Shown here: in pieces, positions 42,870 through 50,113 of the stretch | Numbering within the stretch: position 1 is the stretch's first letter | Layout: every line of letters starts with the position of its first letter | Origin: Planctomycetota bacterium | Lineage (GTDB): Bacteria; Planctomycetota; Phycisphaerae; UBA1845; Fen-1342 | DNA length: 50,113 bases | Reading direction: 5' to 3' | Assembly (NCBI GenBank): GCA_018814045.1 | Contig: JAHJAR010000188.1 | Span: 1 to 50,113 of the forward strand | The notes under the pieces: model-generated | The model's input: the letters and a program-made list of their open reading frames with translations, nothing else | Databases searched by the model: none | Told to the model about the DNA's origin: nothing | Translations under genes and position numbers: made by a program

Positions 42870-45800
42870 CTACGGATTCTCCGCGGCTTTGTCCGGCGGA
42901 GACTCCCCGCGACGGGCAGCCAGAGAGCGATAGTAGGCGTCCAGCAGCGGGCGCAGCGCCGGCGGAACAGCTTGCTCCGCTGGAGGTGCGATGCGGCGCA
43001 GCGCGTCATCGCGCGTCTGAGCGGACCTCACACGCAGTGACGCATCCGCCGACAGATCACGTCCACGCTGGCGTTCGTCATCGCCGAGCTGCGCATCGAA
43101 CATCAGCCGCCGTAATTCGCCTGCCCCGCCGATGCGCCGCGTCGCCTGCTGAAGTCGTCGCAAGGCGTGCGTGAATTCGTCCCGCCTGGCGGGCGACCAG
43201 CCCAGGTCTTCGAGCACGTCGTCTGGCGGGTCTTCGGCGCGCTCCAGCAACTCCAATGCGTCGAGCGCTTCAATCCGCCCGCGCGAGTCGAGTTGCTCGC
43301 CATCTCCTGCCAGCCCGCCCGGTTCTTCTCCGTGGTCTGCGGGCGGTCCCTGCTCCACTCCACCGGCCGGTTCGCGGGCCTGCTCTGAGCCCGTGCCACG
43401 CGCAACTCCGGCTCCAGGACTTCCGCCGGCGGAACCAGGGGCTTGTCCAGTGGTACCCGGGGCTTCGCTGGACGTTTGCGCTGCTCCTTCGGCGTTGCTG
43501 TCCGCCCCGGCCTGATTACCGGGCTGCCCACCGGCCGTGCCGTCACCCTGCTGCGGCTGTCCGCCAGGAGATTGCTGTCCACTGCCTTGTTGCTGTCCCG
43601 CGCCGGGCGACTGACCGGCTTCCCGCTGGCCGGCGGTGGGCGATTGCGCGCCGCCCTGCTGCTGTTGCTGGGCGTCAGGTTCTTCTTCGCCGCCACCCTG
43701 TTGCTGTTCCTGACCGTCAGGTTTCGTGCCGGCGGGTTGCTGGGATTGCTGCGCGCCGGACTGCTGAGTGTCACCTTGTTGCTGATCGGCGGCGGGCGAC
43801 TGGGCGCCGCCCTGTTGCGGCTGCTGGGCGTCAGGTTCTTCTTCTCCGCCACCCTCGCCTTCAGCGGCGCGCATCCGGTCAACAACCTCCCGCGCTTCGC
43901 GCCCGTACTGCTCGAGGAAGCGGCGGAACTCCTGCTCTAACTGCTCTTCTGTACCGTCGGCGCCGGGCTGCCCGTCGGGTGCACCATCATCCTGCGGTTC
44001 CGCGGCGTCACGCGCCTGCCCGTTCCGTCCGCCGCCCCGCTCCGGCGCAGCGGCGCCGGGATCAGCCTGGTGCGCCGCATCGTCACCGCGCTGTGCGCCA
44101 GTATCTCCCTGGCTTGCTTCCTCTCCGGGCGCCGACGAGCCATCCTGCGCCTGACCGCCTTGGTCGGGGGCGTCGGCCTGCTCTTCATTCCGCTCGCCGG
44201 AGTGCCCACCGGTCGTACCTTCTCCGGCGTCGGTTGTCTCACCTTCGCCACATTCGTGCGCAGACTCCCCGGCGTCTTCATCCCCCGGTTCCTGCTGGCC
44301 AGATTCGGGCTGCCCGGAGTCCTTCTGGGGTGGCTCTGTTTCGGGCGGCGCGAGCGGCATGGTCAGCGCATACTCGAGCGTCCGCCCCCGCTGTGGGGCG
44401 CAAACGCCATCCGGCAAGACACGGTTGTCGCGCACCTCGAACCAAGCCCGGACATGCTGTCCCGGTTCCAGGCCCACCTCGTCCAGCGCGAAGCGGGCGA
44501 CGACACGCCGCCGCCCGGTCTCATCAGCTACCGACGAGACAATCGCACGGCGGCTGACGTCCTCGCCGCGCTCAACGACAAACACGATCCGCTCGACGTG
44601 CACGTCGTCCGTCGCCTCGACCTTGAAGGCCGGTACCTGCGTCACATCAACGACCCGTCCGGGCGCTTCGTTCTCGTCCGGCGTAAGCACCTCGATCTGC
44701 GGTGCGGCGTCCGTCCGAACCACGATGCGATGTTGCGGCGGATGGCGCAGCGCGTAGCCCCACCGATCAGCGAATTCGATCCGATATGCACAACTCTCCG
44801 TCAGAGCCACCGTAACCGCCGCACTCCGTGGGTCATCACGCGCGCCGCTCATCCGCGTCCGTGTTTCCGGGTCGCCAACCAGCACCAGCACCGGCTCATG
44901 AATCGCAACGTTGGCCTCAACCGCAAAGGTGGCCTGCGTCCCCGCCCAAACGTGCAAGTCCGGCTCACTGGCGGTCGCGGCCGGCTCTCCCGTGTACGCC
45001 GGCGGATCCAGCCGGATCGACAGGCTGCGCACAGCCGGCTGTGGCTGGACGGGAATGACGCCTTCCAGCAGCGCATCGCCCGCCCGGCAGGAGAAGCGAA
45101 TATCCGCCCGCACCTCGTGCGGTGCCAACGCAATCCGCCTGCATTCGACGTCTCCTTCCCAGCGCCGCGATTTCAGGCTGTACCGGACGACCGGCGCCGG
45201 TGGCCCCGGCACCGCCGAATTGAACTCGAACCAAACGTCTTCCACCGCCCGACCGGTGAGTGCAAATTCGATCTCAAGCGCTTCGCGCGCGTGCACTACA
45301 TCGGTCGCACGAGGCAAAACCAGCTCCAGGACGGTCGCCGTCGGTGCGGCCACATCGGCCCCACAAAAGCGCGCCAACGACGGTAGGACCGGCTTCGGAG
45401 CCACGGCGGCGTAAACCACCCACGCCGCCAGGGCAACACAGAGCGCTCCCAGCCACACGCGCTGACCACCCGGCTCGACCCGTTCGATCGGCGGATGTCG
45501 GCGCACGTCCCGCGCCGCTTGGCGCGTCGCCGCCGCGTGGGCGTACGCCGTCTCGGGCATCCGCCGCAGCAGGAGTGTGTTGATCAGTGTGTTGTGGTGG
45601 ATGTGTCCGGCGCGTTCGAGCTCCTGGGCAGCGAACACGGGGTTCACGCGCCGCCACAGAATGACCACCGACAGCCCCAAGCTGGCGACGACCACGGCGC
45701 CGAGCCAGACGAGGCCAGCCCCGACAATGACCGGTCGGGCCAGGCCGCCAGACCAGGCGTGATCTGCCACGATGATGAACAAGGGGAAAACGACTGCCAC

Positions 45801-46025
45801 GGCCAGGACGCCGAGCAGACGCGTCAGCAGGGTGCGCCATTGCATACGGCGTCCGATAGCATCGAGCGCGACCAAGAGCACACGATCCGCGACGTCGCTC
45901 CTCGGCCGTGGCGACGGCCGTAAAGTGTCTGCCGACTGCCCTGCGGGCCGGTCCGGGCCGTCGGCCGCCGCGGGTGTCCCCGGCGGCGTGACCGTCGGTC
46001 GATCGGGCTGGGCTGAGGCACTCAT
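42870..46025 (-). CDS. giant DUF4175-like membrane protein with Gln/Gly-rich segment
   Basis: A 1051-residue protein. Two or three hydrophobic helices occur in the first ~220 residues (LLGVLAVAVVFPLFIIVADH, GAGLVWLGAVVVASLGLSVVIL, LGALCVALAAWVVYAAV). A large extracytoplasmic beta-rich part follows, with Ig-like segments (SLSIRLDPPAYTGEP; FKVEATDDVHVERIVFVVERG). Residues about 560-900 are low-complexity Gln/Gly/Glu/Ala/Pro. The C-terminus returns to an ordered helical domain (LDALELLERAEDPPDDVLEDLGWSPARRDEF). The architecture matches planctomycete DUF4175/Bat-associated proteins. A 62-base unit is duplicated in the low-complexity DNA (43638-43699 and 43794-43855). The function is unknown. Confidence 0.8.
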   Translation of the reverse strand: MSASAQPDRPTVTPPGTPAAADGPDRPAGQSADTLRPSPRPRSDVADRVLLVALDAIGRRMQWRTLLTRLLGVLAVAVVFPLFIIVADHAWSGGLARPVIVGAGLVWLGAVVVASLGLSVVILWRRVNPVFAAQELERAGHIHHNTLINTLLLRRMPETAYAHAAATRQAARDVRRHPPIERVEPGGQRVWLGALCVALAAWVVYAAVAPKPVLPSLARFCGADVAAPTATVLELVLPRATDVVHAREALEIEFALTGRAVEDVWFEFNSAVPGPPAPVVRYSLKSRRWEGDVECRRIALAPHEVRADIRFSCRAGDALLEGVIPVQPQPAVRSLSIRLDPPAYTGEPAATASEPDLHVWAGTQATFAVEANVAIHEPVLVLVGDPETRTRMSGARDDPRSAAVTVALTESCAYRIEFADRWGYALRHPPQHRIVVRTDAAPQIEVLTPDENEAPGRVVDVTQVPAFKVEATDDVHVERIVFVVERGEDVSRRAIVSSVADETGRRRVVARFALDEVGLEPGQHVRAWFEVRDNRVLPDGVCAPQRGRTLEYALTMPLAPPETEPPQKDSGQPESGQQEPGDEDAGESAHECGEGETTDAGEGTTGGHSGERNEEQADAPDQGGQAQDGSSAPGEEASQGDTGAQRGDDAAHQADPGAAAPERGGGRNGQARDAAEPQDDGAPDGQPGADGTEEQLEQEFRRFLEQYGREAREVVDRMRAAEGEGGGEEEPDAQQPQQGGAQSPAADQQQGDTQQSGAQQSQQPAGTKPDGQEQQQGGGEEEPDAQQQQQGGAQSPTAGQREAGQSPGAGQQQGSGQQSPGGQPQQGDGTAGGQPGNQAGADSNAEGAAQTSSEAPGTTGQAPGSAGGSPGAGVARGTGSEQAREPAGGVEQGPPADHGEEPGGLAGDGEQLDSRGRIEALDALELLERAEDPPDDVLEDLGWSPARRDEFTHALRRLQQATRRIGGAGELRRLMFDAQLGDDERQRGRDLSADASLRVRSAQTRDDALRRIAPPAEQAVPPALRPLLDAYYRSLAARRGESPPDKAAENP
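43638..43855 (-). repeat. duplicated 62-bp unit inside the Gln-rich region
   Basis: Bases 43638-43699 and 43794-43855 are the same 62-base unit with about six differences. Each encodes a GGGEEEPDAQQ-QQGGAQSP-type block on the minus strand. The spacing is 156 bases (52 codons), so the frame is kept. This suggests recent in-frame repeat expansion. Confidence 0.7.
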
Positions 46026-46311
46026 ACTGGTGGACTATTGTACCACGCGACCGGCTGTCCGGACGAGGATAAACCGCCGACCCCATGTGCCACTGCTCTC
46101 GAGCGATTCTTGCCGTGGTGTTTTGACCGCGTACCGAGACATTTTGACGCGAACCACTCAAGTGCGTGGTTCCGCAACAGCACTTTCTCAGCGAGTCGTC
46201 GAATAGAATGGCGATCCAGTTGTACGTGGTGTTGAGCTGCATATTGCTGACTGCGTTGGAGCGCGGCGCACGGCCGAGCAAGTATGATGACGTTCAGATG
46301 GCGCGCGTGCC
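46026..46311. other. 286-base gap without a convincing gene
   Basis: Composition is visibly more AT-rich than its neighbours. Short frames exist on both strands (one hydrophobic, starting MAIQLYVVLSCILL at about 46208), but none has a ribosome-binding site or continues sensibly. Confidence 0.35.
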
Positions 46312-47019
46312 TCACAGCGACCAGCCGGCCCGATACTCCCGCTTGAAGTAGGCGTTTGCGGCCGGGAGGTTCGTGATCTCCCTCGCCGTGGCATCAAAGT
46401 CGATCCGCTGCTGCGCCCGAATCGCCACGTTCCCCAGCAACACCGTTTCCGTCAGCGGACCGGCGTAGTCGAAGTTGGATCCGGCCGGCGGCCCGCCTTT
46501 GCAGGCCGCGATCCACTCCTGGTGATGACCCACCGAACGCGGCAGAGTCTTCGGCGGACGCTCATAGGCCGTCATCTTCTCTTCGGGCAGGATGCGGAGT
46601 CCGCCCGCACCGTGCGCACCACAGATGATCTTGCCCTCGTCGCCGATGAACAGCGCTCCGCCAAACGCGTTCCCCATCGTTCGCTCGGGCCCCAGCTCGG
46701 CCGGCCGTTCCGGCATCAGGCCGCCGTCGTACCAGGTGAGCTTTAGCGGCGGCCGGGTTCCGCGGGCCGGAAAGCGGTAGCGCACAATCGAAGCCCGCGG
46801 ATACGTCTCCTTGTTGAACGGCTTGTCCCAGTTCAGGCCCGCCGGGATGAAGGTCGAGAAACTGGCCTCGACACTCGTTGGATACGACAACTCGAGCGCG
46901 TAGAAGACCGGATCGAAGATGTGGCAACCCATATCGCCCAGTGCCCCGGTCCCGAAATCCCACCAGCCGCGCCAGGTCGCCGGCAGGTAGGCCGGGTGAT
47001 ACGGACGTTCCGGTGCAGG
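46312..47019 (-). pseudogene. headless Gfo/Idh/MocA oxidoreductase
   Basis: The frame encodes about 235 residues of the C-terminal domain of a Gfo/Idh/MocA-type sugar dehydrogenase: ERPYHPAYLPATWRGWWDFG, GALGDMGCHIFDPVFYALEL, GDEGKIICGAHG and the closing AGPLTETVLLGNVAIRA with NLPAANAYFKREYR. The Rossmann NAD-binding half and, in this group, the usual Tat signal are absent. An in-frame TAG (47022-47020) precedes the fragment, and the DNA beyond is a repeat-rich stretch. No start codon lies near the true beginning; the first Met is at 46932. The gene is therefore truncated and inactive. Confidence 0.8.
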
Positions 47020-47488
47020 CTATCGCATCGGGGCAGCGGAACGGTTTGAAGCGAGCGTTAAAAGCGCGCGGGTCGAGGTCTGGATCGAGTTGCGGCTGGA
47101 AGCGAACCGCCCGAACGTGTCGCCGCGCGGGCTGAAGCCCGCGGCTCTTCGAGGTCGCCGCGCGAGTTGAAGCCCGCGGCTCTTCGAGGTCGCCGAATCG
47201 CGCGCGGCGATTTAGGAGGTCGCCTATCCGAAAGTCAAGATTGACAAAACGCCGGTGCGAGACGGGCGGGTGTGGTCTCGAACGTCCGCTGAACCGTGAT
47301 TCCCGGCTCCATGGCGTTCCAGAAGAGCGCGAACCGCCCGGCGACCCGCAGCGCAGCAGGAGCCTCGCCCACCTGCGCACCGATGTTGTCCCGTGGTGCG
47401 CAACACGTTGTTGCCCTCACCAGCCGCCGGAATCCCGGCCGGTTTGTTTGAACCTTGACGCCCCCTGACGCGACTGTATGGCAGAGCT
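47020..47488. other. 469-base repeat-bearing stretch upstream of ECF cassette 2
   Basis: It contains the tandem 35-base repeats at 47119-47188. A possible minus-strand coding scrap at about 47235-47400 reads NIGAQVGEAPAALRVAGRFA and ALFWNAMEPGITVQRTF; I do not recognise it and it has no context. The breakpoint of the truncated oxidoreductase is at its left end. Confidence 0.4.
47119..47188. repeat. two tandem 35-bp palindromic units
   Basis: Each unit reads GTCGCCGCGCG, two to four variable bases, TGAAGCCCGCGGCTCTTCGAG; a third partial GTCGCCG follows. The CGCGGGCTGAAGCCCGCG core of the first unit is an inverted repeat. Similar GGGCTGAAGCCC elements are common planctomycete intergenic repeats. 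Confidence 0.7.
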
Positions 47489-48034
47489 ATGGAAAAGGCC
47501 CACGCGACCGTAATCGACGAATTGCTCGTCATGCACTGTCAGGCTGGCGACCGAAAGTCCTTCGACCTGCTCGTGCGCCGCTGGCAACGCCGTCTGTGGC
47601 AATACGCGCGGCGCCTGACCGGCAGCGATGACGCGGCCTGGGACGTGATTCAGGAAGCGTGGATGGCCATCCTGAAGCAGATACGAAACCTGAGCGATCC
47701 GGCCTGGTTCGCGGCCTGGGCCTACCGCATCGTGCGGAACAAGTGCGTGGACTACTGCCGCCGGGCCAGCCGACAAAGGAACCTGGCCGAAAGCCTGATT
47801 CAGTATCGGACATTAAGCGGTGATCCGCCAACGGACGAGCCTGGCGCTGGCTTGGCGCGGGCCCTGCAACAGCTTCCGTCCGAGCGTCAGGAGTTGTTGA
47901 CGCTCAAGTACGGCGAGGATCTCAACATACTCGAGATAGCCGTGGTCCTGGGCATCCCCGTGGGCACGGTCAAGAGCCGCCTGCACCACGCCCGGGAGCA
48001 CCTGCGGCGAATACTGGAAGGAGACGAGTCATGA
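47489..48034 (+). CDS. ECF sigma factor (cassette 2)
   Basis: A 181-residue ECF sigma factor. Region 2 is seen in FDLLVRRWQRRLWQYARRLTG, AWDVIQEAWMAILKQI and WAYRIVRNKCVDYCRR. Region 4 is LQQLPSERQELLTLKYGEDLNILEIAVVLGIPVGTVKSRLHHAREHLRRIL. Its TGA overlaps the ATG of the next gene (ATGA), indicating coupling to a small two-helix membrane protein instead of a zinc-finger anti-sigma. Confidence 0.88.
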   Translation: MEKAHATVIDELLVMHCQAGDRKSFDLLVRRWQRRLWQYARRLTGSDDAAWDVIQEAWMAILKQIRNLSDPAWFAAWAYRIVRNKCVDYCRRASRQRNLAESLIQYRTLSGDPPTDEPGAGLARALQQLPSERQELLTLKYGEDLNILEIAVVLGIPVGTVKSRLHHAREHLRRILEGDES

Positions 48035-48417
48035 ACAACCTGGACGAAGATCTCAAGAGACTGCTGGCAGACGGCAAGGTGCCGTACGACGTCGACCGCG
48101 AGGAGGGCATCTTCCGTCAGATGGCCGGCCTGTTCCGCGGCAAGCTGTGGTGGATGGCCGTATTGGTCACGGTCGAATCGATCGTGTTCAGCGTGCTGAT
48201 CGTGCTGGCGGTAGTGGAGTTCCTTCAGGCCGACGACACCAAGTGGCAGATTTTCTACGCCACCGGCATACTACTGCTGGCGATACTGCTGCTGCTCGTG
48301 AAGCTGTGGGGCTGGATGCAGATGAACCGCAACGCGATCCAGCGTGAAATCAAACGCCTGGAGCTGCGGATGCTGGACCTGTTCGAAGGCAACCATGAAT
48401 CGCGACCCGGCAGTTGA
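48031..48417 (+). CDS. two-helix membrane protein coupled to ECF sigma
   Basis: A 128-residue protein with an N-terminal soluble segment (DEDLKRLLADGKVPYDVDREEGIFRQM), two transmembrane helices (MAVLVTVESIVFSVLIVLAVVEFL and IFYATGILLLAILLLLVKLW) and a charged C-terminal helix. There is no zinc motif. Its position directly behind an ECF sigma gene makes an anti-sigma or sensor role plausible. Similar small proteins (DUF6768-like) accompany planctomycete ECF factors; that naming is from memory. Confidence 0.78.
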   Translation: MNNLDEDLKRLLADGKVPYDVDREEGIFRQMAGLFRGKLWWMAVLVTVESIVFSVLIVLAVVEFLQADDTKWQIFYATGILLLAILLLLVKLWGWMQMNRNAIQREIKRLELRMLDLFEGNHESRPGS

Positions 48418-48479
48418 GCGCCGGGTCGCCCGATGGGCCCGCTGCAACTACCTCGCAGCCTGGACCAGGTGGCAGATCG

Positions 48480-49418
48480 ATGCTTGCCGCGTTCCACGAA
48501 ACAAGCCACCAGCTCGACTTCCTACGCCCCATGAACTCCCTGCTGGCCGAGTTCGAGCGTGGCAGCATAGCGGACCGCGCTCACGAGACGGCAGCAATCG
48601 AGACGCACCTCGGAGCGCTCCACGCGGCCTGGGACCGGGTGTTCCCGGCGTTTCCCGCCTGCCCCTGGCGACGCCGCACGCTCGCTTGGGAATACCACCG
48701 CGGGTGCCGGGACGCCTATCTGCGACGCCTTGTCGTCGCCCACGTGCCCATGCTGGCGGGCGACAACCGTCTCATCGTCAATCCCGCCACCGTGTTGGGG
48801 CGACATGCCCGCTCGCTGGCGCGGGCCTTGCCCGCCTGGCAGGTTGTCGGCACCGACATCGACCCTCTGGCCGGCCGCCTTCATCGCCTCGTAACCATCT
48901 GGCAAGGGCATCCGCCGCCCAACTACCGCTTCGAGCGTGAGAATGTCTTCGAGCCAGACCGCGCGCGGCGTCCGACGGTGGTCACGTTCTTCGGTGCCTG
49001 CGGTTCGGTCACAGACGGGTGCCTGGACTACGCCATCGCGGCACAGGCACCGCTTCTGGTTTGTCGCTCCTGCTGCCACGACAACATCGGAGGCAACACC
49101 GACATTGTGAGGCGGCCGCGCCCGATCAACTGGTTCTTTGCATGTAAGAACTGGGGGTTCGCGCGCATCAAGAAAAAGCGAAACGGCTTCTACTTCGCCG
49201 ACCGCTACTGCCGCGCCGCCTACCCGCGTAGCACGGCAGCCCGCGCAATCATCGACTCGGACACCATCATCGCCGTCGCCCAGAACGCGCCAGACAGCGA
49301 CATCTGCCGCCACATAGTCGATCTCGACCGCTGCTTGTACCTCCGGGAAAACGGCTATGACGTCATGTATCGCGAGGAACTTTTCTTCGCTCACAGGCGG
49401 GCCGACGTCGCCCCCTGA
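48480..49418 (+). CDS. methyltransferase-like hypothetical protein
   Basis: A 312-residue soluble protein. RLIVNPATVLGRHARSLARALPAWQVVGTDIDPLAGRLH resembles motifs I and II of a SAM-binding Rossmann fold. LLVCRSCCHDNIGGNTDI recalls the Cys-Cys-His patch of Methyltransf_32-type proteins. The start is uncertain. ATG 48480 has AGGTGG seven bases upstream and is preferred, but a TTG at 48414 overlaps the preceding stop (TTGA), and ATG 48531 is also possible. Translation may be coupled to the ECF cassette. The substrate is unknown. Confidence 0.65.
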   Translation: MLAAFHETSHQLDFLRPMNSLLAEFERGSIADRAHETAAIETHLGALHAAWDRVFPAFPACPWRRRTLAWEYHRGCRDAYLRRLVVAHVPMLAGDNRLIVNPATVLGRHARSLARALPAWQVVGTDIDPLAGRLHRLVTIWQGHPPPNYRFERENVFEPDRARRPTVVTFFGACGSVTDGCLDYAIAAQAPLLVCRSCCHDNIGGNTDIVRRPRPINWFFACKNWGFARIKKKRNGFYFADRYCRAAYPRSTAARAIIDSDTIIAVAQNAPDSDICRHIVDLDRCLYLRENGYDVMYREELFFAHRRADVAP

Positions 49419-49504
49419 CCCACCCCTGCCCGACAACTCCAGCCAGCAACCGCGCACGCACTCGACCCGCCTGCTTTGGCGCCGCACGCACCACCGCGAG
49501 TGAA

Positions 49505-49533
49505 ATGACAGCGCTTGCAGCGACCGCTATATT
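49505..49533 (+). promoter_or_regulatory. sigma70-type promoter for the binding-protein gene
   Basis: ATGACA (49505-49510) and TATATT (49528-49533) are spaced by 17 bases. Each matches the -35 or -10 consensus at 5 of 6 positions. The promoter sits 80 bases upstream of ATG 49613, in a gene-free 194-base stretch. Confidence 0.55.
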
Positions 49534-49612
49534 CCGCATATCGGAACGCAAACCCACGCGGTCGTCAGCGGCGGCCCGTGTCTCGATGACGATCGCGACG
49601 GAGGTCGATGCG

Positions 49613-50113
49613 ATGCCGCGAATCATGCTGCTGATCTCATTGTGTTGTGCCACGCTCGTTGCACCAGGGTGCAGAAGGCCCGCGTCCGAGACCGGGGAGC
49701 CCACCGCTCAACCCGGCCCGGCCGCCGCCGCGGCCAACCGTCGCACAATCGCGGTGATTCCGAAGGGCACGACGCACGTCTTCTGGAAGTCAGTCGAATC
49801 CGGGGCCAAACGCGCCGGAAGCGAACTGGGCGTGAACATCATCTGGAAGGGCCCGCTCAAGGAGAATGACCGTGCCCAGCAGATCCAGGTGATGCAGCAG
49901 TTCATCTCGCAGGGCGTCGACGCCATTGCCCTCGCGCCGCTCGACTTCAAAGCTCTGGTGGCCCCCGTTGCCGCCGCCCGCGCTCGAAACATCCCCGTCG
50001 TCATCTACGACTCCGCCCTCGAGGGCCAGCCCGGCCAGGACTTCGTCAGCTTCGTCGCCACCAACAACGAACAGGGCGGCCGGCTCGGCGGCCAGCAGTT
50101 GGCCGAGTTACTC
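49613..50113 (+). CDS. sugar-type ABC transporter substrate-binding lipoprotein (3' end outside window)
   Basis: The first 167 codons of a Peripla_BP_4/RbsB-type binding protein are present and the frame runs off the right edge. ATG 49613 has GGAGGT seven bases upstream. A signal peptide (MPRIMLLISLCCATLVAPGC) precedes a Pro/Ala linker. Then come TIAVIPKGTTHVFWKSVESG, DRAQQIQVMQQFISQGVDAI, ALAPLDFKALV and NIPVVIYDSALEG, with FVATNNEQGGRLGGQQLAE, which are the ligand-binding blocks of this family. A permease and ATPase would be expected downstream. A promoter lies 80 bases upstream. Confidence 0.88.
   Translation, partial: MPRIMLLISLCCATLVAPGCRRPASETGEPTAQPGPAAAAANRRTIAVIPKGTTHVFWKSVESGAKRAGSELGVNIIWKGPLKENDRAQQIQVMQQFISQGVDAIALAPLDFKALVAPVAAARARNIPVVIYDSALEGQPGQDFVSFVATNNEQGGRLGGQQLAELL

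Noticed and set aside
43256-44557. 433-codon plus-strand Arg-rich frame
   Set aside because: Antisense of the Gln/Gly-rich segment; composition is explained by the complementary strand.
46208-46351. 47-codon plus-strand frame with a hydrophobic start
   Set aside because: No ribosome-binding site, overlaps the end of the oxidoreductase remnant, and the C-terminal half looks non-coding.
47235-47420. Short minus-strand frame with protein-like wording
   Set aside because: No start context, neighbour or family; too short to call beyond a possible scrap.

Overview
The window looks like high-GC chromosomal DNA from a planctomycete, most likely of the Phycisphaerae type. The evidence is: three proteins ending in the dockerin-like repeat GDLNCDG...NGFDID; a PEP-CTERM protein; an outsized Chlamydia/Planctomycete-style GreA; planctomycete-type intergenic repeats (translated as SPKRKRG... 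or as GTAGC/CCGG palindromes); large vWA and DUF4175-like envelope proteins; and ECF sigma cassettes. No ribosomal or complete tRNA gene and no CRISPR array is present. The assignment is by eye; no search was run.

Layout. 1-1061: a small gene cut by a 5'-truncated, frameshifted IS4-family transposase. 1280-9812: a secreted dockerin-tailed protein, a lipoprotein-like protein, a small membrane protein, a ThiF/MoeB E1-like enzyme, a PEP-CTERM protein and a radical SAM protein. 9845-11310: a scrap zone with an AT-richer hypothetical gene, broken gene tails, a tRNA 3'-end fragment and a beta-helix/dockerin gene interrupted by TGA. 11457-15638: a minus-strand run (sulfotransferase-like, SelA, TrkA-N, DinB-like, methyltransferase). 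15887-28038: a small acidic/aromatic lipoprotein, then a long minus-strand stretch with LemA and TPM-domain proteins, a nucleotidyltransferase-like protein, a Tat-exported class V aminotransferase, large GreA, a giant vWA membrane protein and a redoxin/thioredoxin-like/NHL operon. 28200-30817: a GNAT acetyltransferase and dnaA.

30833-34894 is the most unusual part. Two copies of a ~125 bp MITE in inverted orientation bracket a 3.8 kb island. The island contains a decayed phage portal gene, a probable capsid fragment, a 5'-truncated dockerin-tailed gene and two plus-strand cargo genes. One cargo gene encodes a membrane-anchored NucS/DUF91-like PD-(D/E)XK nuclease with a zinc ribbon. The MITE ends also supply stop codons to neighbouring genes.

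34895-50113: a glycosyltransferase, PcrA/UvrD helicase, TPR-SPOR lipoprotein, HD-domain protein, an ECF sigma/anti-sigma/coiled-coil operon, a giant DUF4175-like protein with a Gln/Gly-rich segment, a headless Gfo/Idh oxidoreductase remnant, a second ECF cassette (sigma, two-TM protein, methyltransferase-like protein) and the start of a sugar-type ABC substrate-binding lipoprotein running off the right edge.

The genes are mostly housekeeping and envelope functions. The accessory signal is concentrated in two decayed mobile islands (about 9.8-11.3 kb and 30.8-34.9 kb) and in the repeats.
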